A DNA stretch of 64,000 nt from Cercospora beticola (Eukaryota > Ascomycota > Dothideomycetes > Mycosphaerellales > Mycosphaerellaceae): the NCBI RefSeq assembly GCF_033473495.1, contig NC_088939.1, forward strand, positions 2,790,001-2,854,000, written 5' to 3'. The notes beneath the pieces were generated by a model. The model did not search any database and was not told the origin of the DNA. It saw only the letters and a list, made by a program, of their open reading frames with translations. The position numbers and the translations under genes are program-made. This document shows, piece after piece, positions 44,342 through 56,607 of the stretch. Each line of letters begins with the position of its first letter. The stretch's first letter is position 1.

Positions 44342-46116
44342 ATGGCGGCGTCTATGGCTTGGGAAGGTCCATTCGTGGACATGGACCCCCTCACGATGCA
44401 GGCTATCGTGCAAATGCAGCTCGAGGACGGTGAAGAGATGGCAGCCAATGCGAAAGGCAAGCAGCGCGAGGGCACCGTAAGCGATGCTCAATTGGCGATG
44501 CAGATGTACATGGAAGACCTGAAGACCTGCGACACCTTTCTGAAGGACCGCATCATGGCGCAAAGCGCTGCTATGGCAATTCTTCAAGACGGCAACCTCA
44601 TTGCTCGGGCCTATAGGCAAGAGCAGCAAGCTGCACGCGATCGCGAGATGGCTTTAAGACTGGATGCGAGTCAAGGGAGAAACGCTTCGACTGCAGCAGG
44701 ACCAGCGCAAGGACACCGTGCGCATCAGCGAAAGAGGCAGAAGAAAGACCACAGGGACCCTTGGGAGGATCCAGAGATGTTAGAGAAAGTCGCGGCTATC
44801 TACATGCGAGCTCCTGAGAAATCAGCGAGCTCTGCCCCGGCGGCCGACAATGACTCTGATGGAACCGTGGCGGAGCCCTCGGCTTGGGCGGCCAGTCGCA
44901 AGACAAACAGCAAACGCCCATTACGGGCTTGCATCGCATGTGCGGAAGAGAAGGATTTCTTCGAGGTGGCCCGGGTTCCTTGCGGGCACGAGTACTGCCG
45001 CGCTTGCCTGGAAAATCTGTTCAGCATGGCTATGAAAGATGAGTCGCTATTTCCGCCCCGATGCGACAAGCAAGAGATCCCGCTCGACTGAGTTCGTCTT
45101 TTCATCTCCTCGAAGCTGGCCAAAGAGTTCGATGCAAAGTATGATGAGATGTCCACCAAGAATCGCACGTACTGTCACGATCCGGCTTGTGCGACATTTA
45201 TGCCCCAAGAGTCGATCATTTCAGACGTAGCGACTTGTCCACAATGCAGGAAGACCACTTGCAGCATCTGCAAGAGTCCATCGCACTCCGGCGATTGTCC
45301 TGAAGACGAAGCCTTGAACCAGCTGATCAACACAGCAGAAAGTCGGCAATGGCAGCGATGTTACCAATGCAAGTCCATGGTTGAGCTTACACAGGGCTGT
45401 AACCACATGGGGTACGCGATTCATGTAACGTTCATTACCGAAAGCTGACATGTCTTTGCAGATGCCGATGTGGCGCCCAATTCTGCTACGTGTGCGGGCT
45501 CAAATGGAAGACATGCACGTGCGAAGCATTCACCGAAGCCCACCTTTACAGCAGAGCGGCAACTATCGTCGATCGAAATCCAAATCGAAGACTTTTCCGA
45601 CCAGAAAGGGTTCCCCATACACAGCCGATTGTACAACCTCCACCACCTTCCTCTGCGATCGCAAATATATCCGGGACGCCTGGCCAGCGCCGCCGTAAAA
45701 GAGCTCAAAGCATCCCCAGCGCAGTAGCAGAGTCTGAATGGCAATCCGACTTCTCAGATCATTCAGAATGGGAGCACGATTGGTGGCTTCAAGACCAAAC
45801 ACAAGAGGAAATTCCTCCCGAAACAGCGGAAGAGGTCCTACCACCTATCATACCTGCTCCACCACCCGCTGCCGGAGACGTACCCACGCCAGCAGCAACT
45901 CCATCACCCATGCAAGAAGATCTCGATCGAGAGAGGCTCATCGCCGAAGCTATGGCGCACTTACGCAACAACCACGCTTGCACTCACGATAACTGGAAAT
46001 ACCGCAAAGGTCGCCACCAATGCGAAGAATGTCGCCACGTTCTACGAGAATACATTTTCGAATGTCGCCAATGTAGCCTCCAGGCCTGCAATCGATGCAG
46101 AAGGAACCGTTTGTGA
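44342..46116 (+). pseudogene. RBR (RING-IBR-RING) E3 ligase with an in-frame TGA
   Basis: Built as 44342-45411 plus 45462-46116 (50-bp intron, GTACGC..CAG), it gives a RING-IBR-RING ubiquitin ligase of about 573 residues. RING1: ACIACAEEKDFFEVARVPCGH, then CRACLENLF. IBR: NRTYCHDPACATFMPQ, CPQCRKTTCSICKS. RING2: CYQCKSMVELTQGCNHM spliced to GCRCGAQFCYVCG, containing the likely catalytic Cys. A TGA at 45089-45091 sits between RING1 and IBR. Translation continues in frame as VRLFISSKLAKEFDAKYDE, the usual linker. No splice donor lies between the last RING1 Cys and the stop, so an intron cannot remove it. RING1 also has RCDKQE where related proteins have RCC. The parts downstream of the stop are otherwise well kept. 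Options are a recent nonsense mutation (a CGA codon would need one C-to-T change), readthrough or a sequence error. Confidence 0.7.
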
Positions 46117-46131
46117 CTTACAATCTCCTCC

Positions 46132-46443
46132 ATGAATCGATTACTGAGAGCTTGTATGCGATACTACAGAACTTGCTCGCATGTAGAATGGCGTAGGCTA
46201 GAGGGTTGGAGGAAATGTGAATGTGAGGTCTGCGGAAAGAAGCGCTTGCAGCGCGTTTTTGAATGTCGGAGATGCTATGGACGGCGATGTACAGGTTGCA
46301 AGGACAAACCTGCTGGGATCAAATTTGTGAGGTTGATTGATCTGGATGAAATGCTTGACGATGATATGTCGGACGAGTATGATGTGAGCTTCGAGCGGCA
46401 ACTCATGGCGGACCTCGCTGAATACGGCGATGGGTATTGGTAG
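46132..46443 (+). CDS. Cys-rich module after the RBR gene
   Basis: A 103-codon frame in the same phase as the RBR frame, 15 bases after its TGA. It repeats the pattern of the RBR tail: TCSHVEW, CECEVCGKKRLQ, VFECRRCYGRRCTGCKDK matches the preceding CTHDNW, CEECRHVLRE, IFECRQCSLQACNRC. Three readings are possible: a separate small gene from the ATG at 46132, a readthrough tail (the stop is TGA-C), or a spliced continuation. A 57-bp intron 46113-46169 (GTGACT..CTACAG) would join RNRL directly to TCSHVEW in frame. The acidic C-terminal part (LDEMLDDDMSDEYD) resembles no known domain. Confidence 0.5.
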   Translation: MNRLLRACMRYYRTCSHVEWRRLEGWRKCECEVCGKKRLQRVFECRRCYGRRCTGCKDKPAGIKFVRLIDLDEMLDDDMSDEYDVSFERQLMADLAEYGDGYW

Positions 46444-46656
46444 CAGATGCGAGTGAGATCATTGAATATGTACAAAAATGTGCAGCTCTCCACTGCGCCA
46501 GCTATACCCCACGACTGAACATTAAAGACATGTTCGCTGTACGCTCAATTCTCTGAACTCCCCAGCTATAACGCTGTCTATGCCCAACTCAACCATATAT
46601 CCATTCAAACGCCTCCACGCTCATCCGGAAATGCGATCCCATGCAGTTCATCCACC

Positions 46657-47360
46657 TCATCGATACCGATCATAACGATCCGGCATCGGCACAGGCGGTG
46701 GCGTATTCCCCGTTCGACTCCTCCTTCGCTCCTTCTTCCTATGCTCTTTCACCGGCGCCTCGCGATACTCCACACTCTCCCTCCTCTCTTTCACCCTCCG
46801 CGGCGGATCTTTCGGCGCACCGAATCTCGGATCTGCGATCATCGGGTCGTTGTCGTTCGGTAAACGCACATTGACCAAATTGAAGTAGTAGTCCAACACT
46901 TGCGGATATTGCATGCAGGATGTTCGCCAGTCTTGATCGACGCCTTGTTGTAGTGTGTGATGCGCGGCGTTGATTTGAGAGTGGATGAGTTGGAGCTGAG
47001 CGGGTGCTAGAGGTGGGGCGCCGTTGTAGCGATGGTAGAGGGTATAGAAGGGGAGAGTTTGGAGGTAGTTTCGATGTGCTTCTACTCGCATGGCTCGCAT
47101 TTCGTTGAATGTGGTTATGATTTGGTTACGGGCGTGGTCGAGCACCCACTTTCTGAGGCTTTGTTAGTAACTTTCTTCCAGAATGCTCCAGATGTTCGTG
47201 AGGTTACACACTTGATTTGCTCTGTCCAAGCCCATCGTTCCCATGCTTGATTCAGTGCCAATTCGAGCCTCTCGCCTTCGTGAGGACATTCAGGAAATGG
47301 AGGAGCACCGCATATTGCACAATTAGCTTCCGGCACCTGCGAGGCCATGAGTCCCACCAT
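46657..47360 (-). CDS. Conserved hypothetical protein with N-terminal Cys motif
   Basis: Exons 47212-47360 and 46657-47152 with a 59-bp intron (GTGTGT..CAG); 214 residues. The start is VGLMASQVPEANCAICGAPP, a C-x2-C pair followed by FPECPHEGERLELALNQAW, which may bind zinc (Cys-x2-Cys...Cys-x-His). The junction reads EQIKKWVLDHARNQI. The middle is an alpha-helical region rich in aromatic and His residues (NYLQTLPFYTLYHRYNGAPP). The tail is basic (KEHRKKERRRSR). The protein looks well structured and likely conserved, but no named family is recognised. It converges on the RBR tail. Confidence 0.72.
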
Positions 47361-48992
47361 GGACGCAGTCCTCTTGTGCTCCGAGCAAGTGGGTCCCGAG
47401 TATGCTTGTCGTTGCTGTTGTGTGAACCTGCCGTGCTACGAAAAGCGGAAAAAGCAGATAACACCCGAAGTTGCACTTCCTCTGTGTTACGAGATCATGA
47501 GGGCATGATTGTAGTAACGAGTGGTTGTGGTGGGCGAGGTACCAGTACTTGCCGTGTAGAGGGGAATGCTAAGAGAGTGAAGTCCAAGAGACATGGTGAG
47601 TGTTGTCACGACAGAAGAGAGAGAAGAAGAGAGGTGGTCGGGCCACAATGACGAGGCTACTAATGCAGATGCTAGCACCTGTATAGCTCTTGCGCATGTC
47701 CCCATAGCCTTTGGTTGTCGCTTTTGCTCTTGCTCCGCTTCTGTGACGGCTCTACTGGACTGCTTTGCCGGCTTACCTTGGGCTGAGAGTAGTTGCAGCG
47801 GCGCGTGTGGTGAGCTTTCGCCGATTGGGCCCGTTCATGCAAGATGCGCTGGCCGACGGAGAGCGGTTGACGGGAGGGGCCTGGTCTGTCATCGACGCTT
47901 GACAGCTGATGGCCCGCGATGGCTGGCAGCATGCTTTTGTGATTGCCGTTGTGATGTGCAGGATATGCTGGCTTGAAGAGCACAGATGTGGTTGGTTTGG
48001 AACTTACAGCCTGAAAGAAGCAGGTCAACGCCCTGGACCGAGCTCAAGGCTGCCAAGGAATATGCCTTCCTCACTTCTGTGCTCTGCCGACTTCATCGAC
48101 TTCCCGTTGCAGACGTCGGTGAGACACTTACACCGCTAGACGCGACATCTACGTGGATATGATTCATTTCAAAATGACTGCATTTTGCGCTTTCAGCAGG
48201 GTCGAGAGCTGCCAGCATATGGAGAAGCACAACCCAAACCCATGTTAGGGGCAAATGCTGAAGAGTGTGATTGCATCTGGGGTCCATCTCGCTGCCAATG
48301 CAGAATCTTGTGTTGGCGTGTCAGAGACATCTGGCTGGGGGAGTATTTGGACTCGAATCCGAGAATTTGGTACGTGGCACGTGGCAGAACGTAAACGGTC
48401 ACCACGTTTATTGATCACCAGCACAGCCAGCGCTGGAGTATCAAGAAGCCAACCAAGTGGGCACCAAGAATGTATGTTAGGAAGACACGCAACTCTCGGC
48501 CCAGTCCAAGCTCCGTGCAACTCCACGAATATGATTTCGCTTCCGTCGAAATGACCCTTCTCGACATCTTCTGGGTTACACAGCCTATCGTTTTCCTCCT
48601 GACCCAGATACGGATGTCACCTTTCACTGCCTCATTGAACTGTCACAACTGACATGACAAAGGTTGAGGATGATATGAGTTGTGGTGAGGAGCTGGTTGA
48701 TATATTCTCTGCTACCATGGGTTCCAGCTATTTGCAAAGCTTGCTTTCTTGTAGCACAGTGGGTAGCGATATGCTCGAATGCTCATGATAATCTAGACGC
48801 TATCAGTGAGATGTATCTCTCGATGTCATGCTTTTCTCTCACTCACATGTGGTCTGTTCCACGCCATCTATCCATGTAACTTAGAGACCGCGAACCGACC
48901 TGGTGTAGCTGCTTGGCCTCGCAGGTAAGTGACTCGTTCGACTTCCATGCTGTATTGACTCTTTCCTCCTGATCCCGTAGTTCTGCAGCCCT
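47361..48992. other. Intergenic, about 1.6 kb
   Basis: No gene recognised. A GGACTCGAATCCGAG string at about 48349 resembles a tRNA T-arm at first glance but lacks a 5-bp stem and an acceptor match. Confidence 0.45.
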
Positions 48993-49696
48993 TCATGATT
49001 GAGTAAGCAAATTCTCCTTTGCCAGCTTCTGCTTCTCCCTCAGTTCGTTGATCTCTTCCTTGGACATGTTGTACGACGCCGCTACTTGATTGAACGGGTT
49101 GTCTGGGTGCTTCTCAAACTCCTTGCGAATCTGATCGATCTTCTGTTGTCGTCTGAGCCCCTTCTCGTCCTTCATCTCTTCCAATCTCCTCTCCTCGAAT
49201 TGTGTATAAGCAGCTTTGAATCTACGCTCAGGATGGCGATCGATCTTCTCCTTATTATCGGTCGTAAGAGAAAGCGCATCGAGGGCGTTGTCGATACCCG
49301 TAGCATTGAGTGCTGCAAGTTCCTTCTTCGAGGACGGTGCGTCGAGGCCGGAAAGATCGAGTCCTTTGGACTTCTTCGGAGCGGCTTTGCCTTTGCCGCC
49401 TTTACTGGGCAACGAAGCCTCTTCTTCCTTGAGCAGTGCTTCTTTCTCGGCCTTCTTCCGTGCTGCTTCGGCTTGCTTCTCGGCTGCTGCGGCACTGAAG
49501 AACGTGTCAGACACGCATCTTCTTGCTCTCAATCTACGCTGTGCACTCACGCTTTACTGTTGTCCTTGGCGCCTTTGCCCCATTTCTCGCTCTCCGCTGC
49601 TGCCTTCTTCTGATCCTCTACAGCTTGTTTGGCTGCTGCCGCTTCGGCCTTCTTTGCGTTTCCCGCAGCCTTCTTGCTGTTCTCGCCTTTCGGCAT
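48993..49696 (-). CDS. CCDC124/Lso2-like ribosome-associated protein
   Basis: Exons 49551-49696 and 48993-49494 with a 56-bp intron (GTGAGT..CAG); 215 residues. The opening MPKGENSKKAAGNAKKAEAA, the Ala/Lys/Glu-rich coiled N-terminal half and the conserved C-terminal block RHPERRFKAAYTQFEERRLE, followed by RKEFEKHPDNPFNQV, match the CCDC124 domain. CCDC124 and yeast Lso2 bind idle 80S ribosomes and help restart translation. The function here is by family inference. Only 58 bp downstream of the ATG side is the next frame, which is not coding. Confidence 0.85.
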
Positions 49697-51838
49697 GTCT
49701 GCGGATTGCGGTGTGCTGGGCTATGTTTTACCCGAGTGTTGGGATCGGGACGAGTATCGGATGCGGCGGTGTCTGCAAAGACAATGTCTAAGCAGTGACG
49801 CATGTTTCAAGAAATGTTGGCGGGCAGTGAACAGCGAGATCGGCATCGCGGGGTCCAGCGCGCACGTGAAGGCGTGTCTGTGCGCATGCAGCAATGAACA
49901 AAACACTATCACCAACACGACCGCTTGTGGGCTAGTTTGCACTCGCTCGACCTGTCAAAGTGAACGCAGGCTTGTTAAAAATTACCTATATGCAGGACTG
50001 CAGGACGTTGCAGCGCGGAGGCGTGCGAACCTGGGATATGAAACATAAAACGCGAGTCGCTAGTACATCTCGAGTCCGCAACTGTACGCGATCTGCCAGA
50101 GCGCATAGCTCCAGCCTCTTCTTCACGGCACGGCGGTGGCGCTGAAATTTGCGGAAAACCGCTGGACGTACCGAGGATGCGCCATACGAGTCCAGCAGAA
50201 CCACCTTCGGGATCACGTTTCTAAAGGACCAGCTCCCACTTCGAAATGTACAGAGTGCGGCAAGTTTGCCTGGCCCCAACTACCCTATACAAACCAAGGA
50301 GTCGTCAATCCGGAGGTGCAGAGTGCGCACGCACAACCATCTTCAAGGGGGGTTCGCCCTCGGCAATCGCACAGCTGACCATAGACAACCAATTGTTTGG
50401 AGAGTGCTATGCTTCTGAAGGTGCACGAAAGACCGAAGGCGACGGCTCGCCCTCAAAGGTCGAAGTCATGAGCTTCTCAATACCTTCTGCTACTCGGCTG
50501 CGACGAGTCGTTAACATGGCGCGCACATGTTGTTTTCGAGAAGCTCGCATGCCTAGATGGCATCGAGCGTAAATCAACCTCTTTCAAGCATTGCTCCATC
50601 ATTTCTTCTGTGGACGCCGTGGCTCATGCTCTTTCTTGTGATTTGCACACTTGCTCTGATCATCTTGTGCGACACGGTCCGTGACCTTTGATCTGTCCAT
50701 CTGACTGTCGAGTATTTGTATTGGATGCTGCTGGTCGCGGCTTCGCACATGTCGTTCGGATCGCGGCTGTCCATTGTCGCATTGTTATCAGGTGGCACGC
50801 ATTGTGCATGCGAGTGTGCTGCTGAGACCAGCTGTTCATGCTGTGCGTCCTTATGTGGTACTAGCGTTCCACGAATTGGAGGCGTGATGCTCCAGCTCAT
50901 ACATGAGGATTCATCCCACTGATGTCCAGCCGACCGTGCTTGCGCGCCTGCCTCCTTTTGCCAATGCTTCCAAATGGAAGGGAAGGCTAAGACCAGCGCG
51001 CTGGGATGGGGCGCGGTGCATTCGATTAAAGACGACCAGATGAGGTTTCATGGCGGTCGCCCAGCTGCTCGCTTGCTCGTACGCTGCCACAGTGGAGGGA
51101 AGCTGTCGAGACGGCGGGCAGACTACTGAAACTATTATGCCCAACGGCGCGCCAGCATGTGATCCGCAACCATCCCCCGTCACACATCTTCGGACAGCTC
51201 CCACGGGGGTCACGCTAAATTCGATAGCCTTCCCTTGTCTCCGCCTTACCGCGTGCCTTCGCTTGGCTCCAGGGCTCCAGGCATTGATTGATTGCAGCAG
51301 TTTCGTGCAGCAGCTGGGTTGCGCAGCGCACCGATCGGCACCTCCAGCGACCTGCTCTCGGCCCCTTCACCGCTGGTCACAGGCATTTGAGACCCGGCCG
51401 GCCATGCTGCTCGCCGCGCAGCTGCTCCACGGCGGCAACGAGGGCCAGCCAAGAGGTCGCCGCTACTCGTGGCCCACTGTAAGGCTGTGGCGCTAGCCAT
51501 CGAGGTTCCCTGCACGATTCGCTCTGAAAGACTGAAACGGCTGCTCCCAGATGAGCGCTCTCGAACTGGCAACTAAGCACGCCGGGCCCGTGCGTCTGCA
51601 AGCAGTATTGGCTTTTCCAACTACTAAGGATACTTTGTCGCTCCTGACATGCAGCAGTCGGAAGCTTGCTGCACGATTTGTGTCAGAACGCGTCCAATTC
51701 TCGCCGCTGCTGCCACTCTTTCACGTTGTCCACCTGCGATCTCATCGACAGCCGTGTGGTCGCAATATACTCAGGACTATGGTTGTTCGGCAGCCCCTCA
51801 TCACGAAATCCTGAGGACCTCGAGCCGGGCTCGCCACA
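49697..51838. other. Long intergenic region upstream of the patatin gene
   Basis: About 2.1 kb. Short open frames on both strands with no motif. Nothing called. Confidence 0.45.
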
Positions 51839-54800
51839 ATGGCCAGGAACGTCAGGCATTCGGCCTACACAACACGGGACGTCAGCAGCGAATCCTCCTG
51901 CAGTGACGAGGAGGACGATGAGCCTTCAGAGGAGTGCGAAGACGATCGCTGCCGAGGTCCGACGCCGCCAATATGGCATTGTGTAGATTGCGACAGTTCC
52001 TACTGCAGGTATGCAAAGAAAGAATATCTGCGCCACGTGCTTTACTGATTCCGCGCAAAGTGAATGTTGGGTGCTGCAAGGACCTCACAAGCCCAAGAAG
52101 AAAGGGCGAGATGGAGTCCCGCACGAGAAGACGAGCCCGTTCGTGGTGAAGCGGCTGAAAGGCATATTAAACCCAACCAGAAACCCGGATATGATCCAGA
52201 GACTCCACGAAGACGACGAAGCAACGAAATGGTTTGGCGTTTCGAAAGACGCCACCGGGCGGCCCAACTTCGAAGACTATGGTCGATACGCAACTCTGAT
52301 GTCCAGCATATCGCCAGTCAATATTCAGGATGCCGAGAATCGCTATCCGCAAATTGTATCTTTCATTGGAGTTACTAACGCAGGCAAGTCCACACTGATC
52401 AAGATGTTGATCAATCACGATTCGCACAGCAATGCGAATAACGCGGACCTGGCCCAGTTTCCGTCTCCAGTGGTTGGAAGTGTAGTCAATGATGCCCTTC
52501 CAACCTCCGGTGATGTGCACCTCTATGCAGATCCCACGAGTCACACTGAGCAACTTCCGATCTTGTACGCCGACTGCGAAGGTTTTGAAGGTGGTGAGCG
52601 GGTGCCGCTTGGCGCTCGTGCGAGAAAGCGGCAAAGCTCGCAGTTTGAAGCAGCACCATCTACACATGTGCTCACAAGACCTATCGAATGGGCCAACAAC
52701 GAGGAGTCACGACAACGAGAATTTGCTGTGACTGCGCTGTACCCCCGCTTGCTTTACACATTCTCGGATTGTGTGGTGTTCGTGCTTCGCAATCCAAAAA
52801 CGTTTCAATCATCGGTGTTGATGAAGTTACTGGACTGGGGTGCTAGCTCTCTCGAAAAGTCGATCGGTCAGCCTGCGCTTCCCCATTGCATTGTCGCAAT
52901 CAATGGCACGGATCCCAGCGTGGATGACAAGGAATGGGGCGTAGATTATGCCACACAGAGTCTGCTTCTGTCAGTAAAGACAGCACTGGATCCAGTCGAG
53001 GGCGTTCCTAGGTTCCGCGAGCTGGCTGCGTACTGGAGAGGTCTGGGCAAGAATATCTATAATGTCGAGGATCTGATACTACGTTACTACAGCTCTTTCA
53101 AGGTCATTCGCATCCCCGCAAAGCCACGATACACGACCATACACGAACAAGTCGGAAAGTTGCAAGGCATCATCAAAAGCAACTGCGAGGAGTCTTTCCG
53201 TAACAAACGAAGAGCGCGCATGTTGACCAATGCGGATGAGCTCAACATCTACCTGCAGAGTGGTTTCGATCATTTTACAAGCCATTTGGACATCCCTTTC
53301 AATTTCATGCGAATTTCTTTATTGCGAAATCCGATCCCAAATGACTTTGGCGGGCACATCCTTCAGCTGTGCACAACAATTAGCGCGCAGCAGCCCAATC
53401 ACCAACACGGACGTATAGCGTGGGTGTTCGAAAAGTTGAGCGTAATGCTTGCTTCGTGTGTTCTACTGGATTGTGCTCGCTTTCGAAAAGGCAGAGTCGA
53501 CGAGCTGTTCTCGAATTATGAACAGTTCTTTGACTGGGCAATGGGAGAATATTTAGAGATGCACTATCCATGCTCTTACATCAGCGCGGACGGGACACGG
53601 CAATGTATGCTCGTGAAGGCACGCCACAACGTCAAGGGCCACCAAGACGAACAGGGAATCATTGCAACGGGCGACTACCAAGCTGCATTCGACGCAGAAT
53701 TCTTACCAAAATGGAAATCACAGCTCACAGCCGCGATTCAGCGCATCGCGAGAGACTTCCAATACGAGCTGGACACCATCTCGGCGGGGGACGAGCCTTC
53801 TGTGCCTGAGGAGCGAATCGCTCTGGATTTGCACATTGAATACATTAACCAATTCTTTGAGGCGGTTGGACCTGCATCATCTATGGTCAGCCACGCCACT
53901 TGCTTTTGCTGTCTAATGGATGTACCTGAGCATCCATTGCCCTGTGGCCATGTTCTGTGCACAGCATGCATCAAGGCTTATGGCAAGCCAAACAAGTCGA
54001 TGCTACAAGTATCTTGCTGTCCACTGCACAGAGAATCAACCAATTGGGCCAAGCCAGCGAGCATTCGCTTTAAGCCAGTGGGAGCAGGAGTACGCATCCT
54101 GTCACTTGATGGAGGAGGCATTCGAGGCATTGTTCAACTGGAAGTACTGCGGGCGATCGAACAAGCACTCGGTGGCCATCTTCCGGTGCAAGTGTTCTTT
54201 GATCTTATTCTTGGCACTGGGACCGGAGGCTTGATCGCCACGGCACTATCCCTCAAGGACCGAACGATCGACTCTATCACAGACATGTTCTCTGCGATGT
54301 GCGATCATGCCTTCACGCCGCGATTGAAAGGTGTGCCCGTGATCAGCCAGATCGCGCAAATGTTCGGGAGTGCACCAAAGTACAAAACGAAGCCTCTGCT
54401 AGGCGCACTAAAGACAGCTTTCACTGAGGATGATGACCTTTTCGGTGCGCACGACAATACGAGGAACGGCGCTCGCGTTGCGTTGACGTCGACAAGTGCT
54501 ACTGGCCAAGAAACGATCGTGATCGCTAGCTACCGTCGCCCTGAAGATCCGATACCTGCCTATGCATTCGAGCGCCCGCATGATCCAGACATGGAATTGA
54601 AAACATATGAAGCTATTGCCGCTTCGCTCGCAAGCCCTGCATTTTTCAAGCCTTTCGTCTTTCATGGCAAGACCTACCTGGACGGAGGCTTGCGAAGTCC
54701 AAATCCTGCATTCATTGCAGACCGAGAACGAAGGCTCATATGGCCTGATCAATTGGAACCTGATGTCTTTCTCTCACTTGGTACTGGACAAAACAGAATC

Positions 54801-56492
54801 ACTATCTTGCAAAAGCTCTCCGATCGGCAGAAGGCTGCATATCCTACTTCCGCGCAAACAGACACGCCGGCTTCACCGACTACGACAAGGGCGAGCGGAA
54901 GATGGCGTTCCAAGCGAACAGATGATGTGCTGGAAGCAGAACTTGCCTGGCAGCATTTCCGACAATTTGTTGTCCGCGAGAGAGCTGATGGCAAAGGGCG
55001 AAGATTTGTTCGATTTAACCCGGATCTGGACCGCGAGCCACCCTCGGCAGACAGCAAATCCGATCTCCTTTCGTTACAAGTCAATGTGCGTAAACGCCTG
55101 CAGACAGCCCACAGACAAGCTGCACTTCGAAACGTTGCGCACAGGCTGGTTGCGTCTTCCTTCTACCTCGAGCTGCAATCAAAGGCGACCGCAGAGAAAA
55201 GCGAGCAAGTTTGCTCTGGGGTGATCACCTGCCGCTTCGACGATGGCAGCGCAGAGTTGACGGGTCTAGGTCGTATCATCGAAGAACGACGGACTGATGA
55301 CTTTGTGCCATACTTCTTGGTCAAGCCAGACATGAACAATGCCGAATCGGCATTTAGGATACCAATATCCCACGCCATCACTGATCTCATGATCTCCAGG
55401 GCAGTTTTCGGCCTTCCGAATGTGCAAATTCCGCTGAAGAATGAGAACAATGCGACGTCCATTACACTGTTTTTGACCAAGCATGATGGTCTGGAGCCGG
55501 ATGGCTTTGCGATCAGTGGATTCCCCAGAGTGCTACTTGGAGAGCCGAAGAATGTGAAACCCAAACGTCCCGTGCGCACGAGCTCTGACCAGTTGCTGAG
55601 GCGACCATCCTCTCGCAATCCAAAACTTGACGGCGACTCCATTTCCTTGAATGGAGCTAACGTGCTGCCATCCAATCGCTCGACGCATAGCATGGAGTCG
55701 TGGCAGGACTCGCTTCGAGATTCCAACGCCACGAGCATTGAAAAGAAACAGTCACTGGCGAACCTCATCGCCCAACATCAAAGCTCTGGCCCTGGAAGCA
55801 TCAAAGCACGTACAAACCGATTTTGGACCTACATTGGTAACAATCACATGGCTCAGAACCCCGAAATGTACACGCCAGAAGACCTAGCGAAGCACGGCAT
55901 AGATGTTTCCGCATTCCCCCGACCACCTTCATCAGCTGGGCCCGAGCCACGAGCCAACACTTCCACTGGATTCCCACCTAATCCATCTCCTGAACCAATT
56001 GTTGAAATTCCTACTGAAGAAGTCACTGCTTTGCCCTCTCTGCGCTCCAGATATGCCTTTCCACCGATGTCCGGGATCCCAGAATCGGACGGCGACAGAG
56101 ACGACCACCACCACCACCAGCCTCAGAACTCAGGTTCACACCCCCTTCAGGCGCTGACACAGCCGACGCAGTCGCAGATAGATCTCAATCCCCAGATACC
56201 CACACGAGAAGCCTCAGCAGCCTCAACGCACTCGACCTCGCAATCATCTTCCAATACAACTACAACAGCACAGCGATCCAGCAACACTTCTACCCGACAA
56301 CACGGAATACCCAGCATGTGCGAGACAGAGTTCGACGAAGACGACGATTGGATCTCGACATACAGCGGGGAAGAAGTGACGCTTGCAGAAGCGCAAGCAA
56401 GTCCGCTGGTTCAGGTACGCATCAGAAACGCCAGAAACACCATCGACAGCATCATGAATTTCTACGGCGATGATAACGGCAGCATATATTGA
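51839..56492 (+). CDS. Zinc finger-GTPase-RING-patatin fusion protein, patatin Ser replaced
   Basis: Exons 51839-52008 and 52061-56492 (52-bp intron, GTATGC..AAG); 1533 residues. Layout: acidic N-terminus; a zinc-finger-like C48-x2-C51-x4-C56-x2-C59 (HCVDCDSSYC joined to SECW); a P-loop GTPase domain with Walker A GVTNAGKST (160-168), a DxxG motif D228CEG231 and NGTD (338-341) where NKxD would be; a RING-like finger from Cys671 (CFCCLMD, PCGHVLCTAC); and a patatin phospholipase domain from about 735. The last has the oxyanion Gly run DGGGIRGI (about 740-747) and the catalytic-type Asp931 in DGG. The nucleophile elbow is LGTGTGG: Gly777 stands where GxSxG needs Ser. A conserved region of about 250 residues and a disordered tail with a His run follow. 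Many fungal homologues are known only as patatin-like proteins of unknown role. Confidence 0.85.
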
Positions 56493-56607
56493 ATATACAG
56501 TGAAGAATACCAGGGTTAACATTTAATGTCTTCTATCATTATAGTATCCGCCCCAGTTTCCCGTCCGCCAGAGCAGTTGCGGCAAGCTCAACAGCAAGTT
56601 CCAACAC

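Noticed and set aside
45089..45091. TGA reassigned as a sense codon in this organism
   Set aside because: Many genes here end with TGA in the expected place (Snu23, the bHLH factor, P450, Nas2, Mdm12), so the standard code applies.
48349..48363. Possible tRNA T-arm (CTCGAATCC)
   Set aside because: The flanking bases do not form a 5-bp stem and no acceptor or anticodon arm fits upstream.
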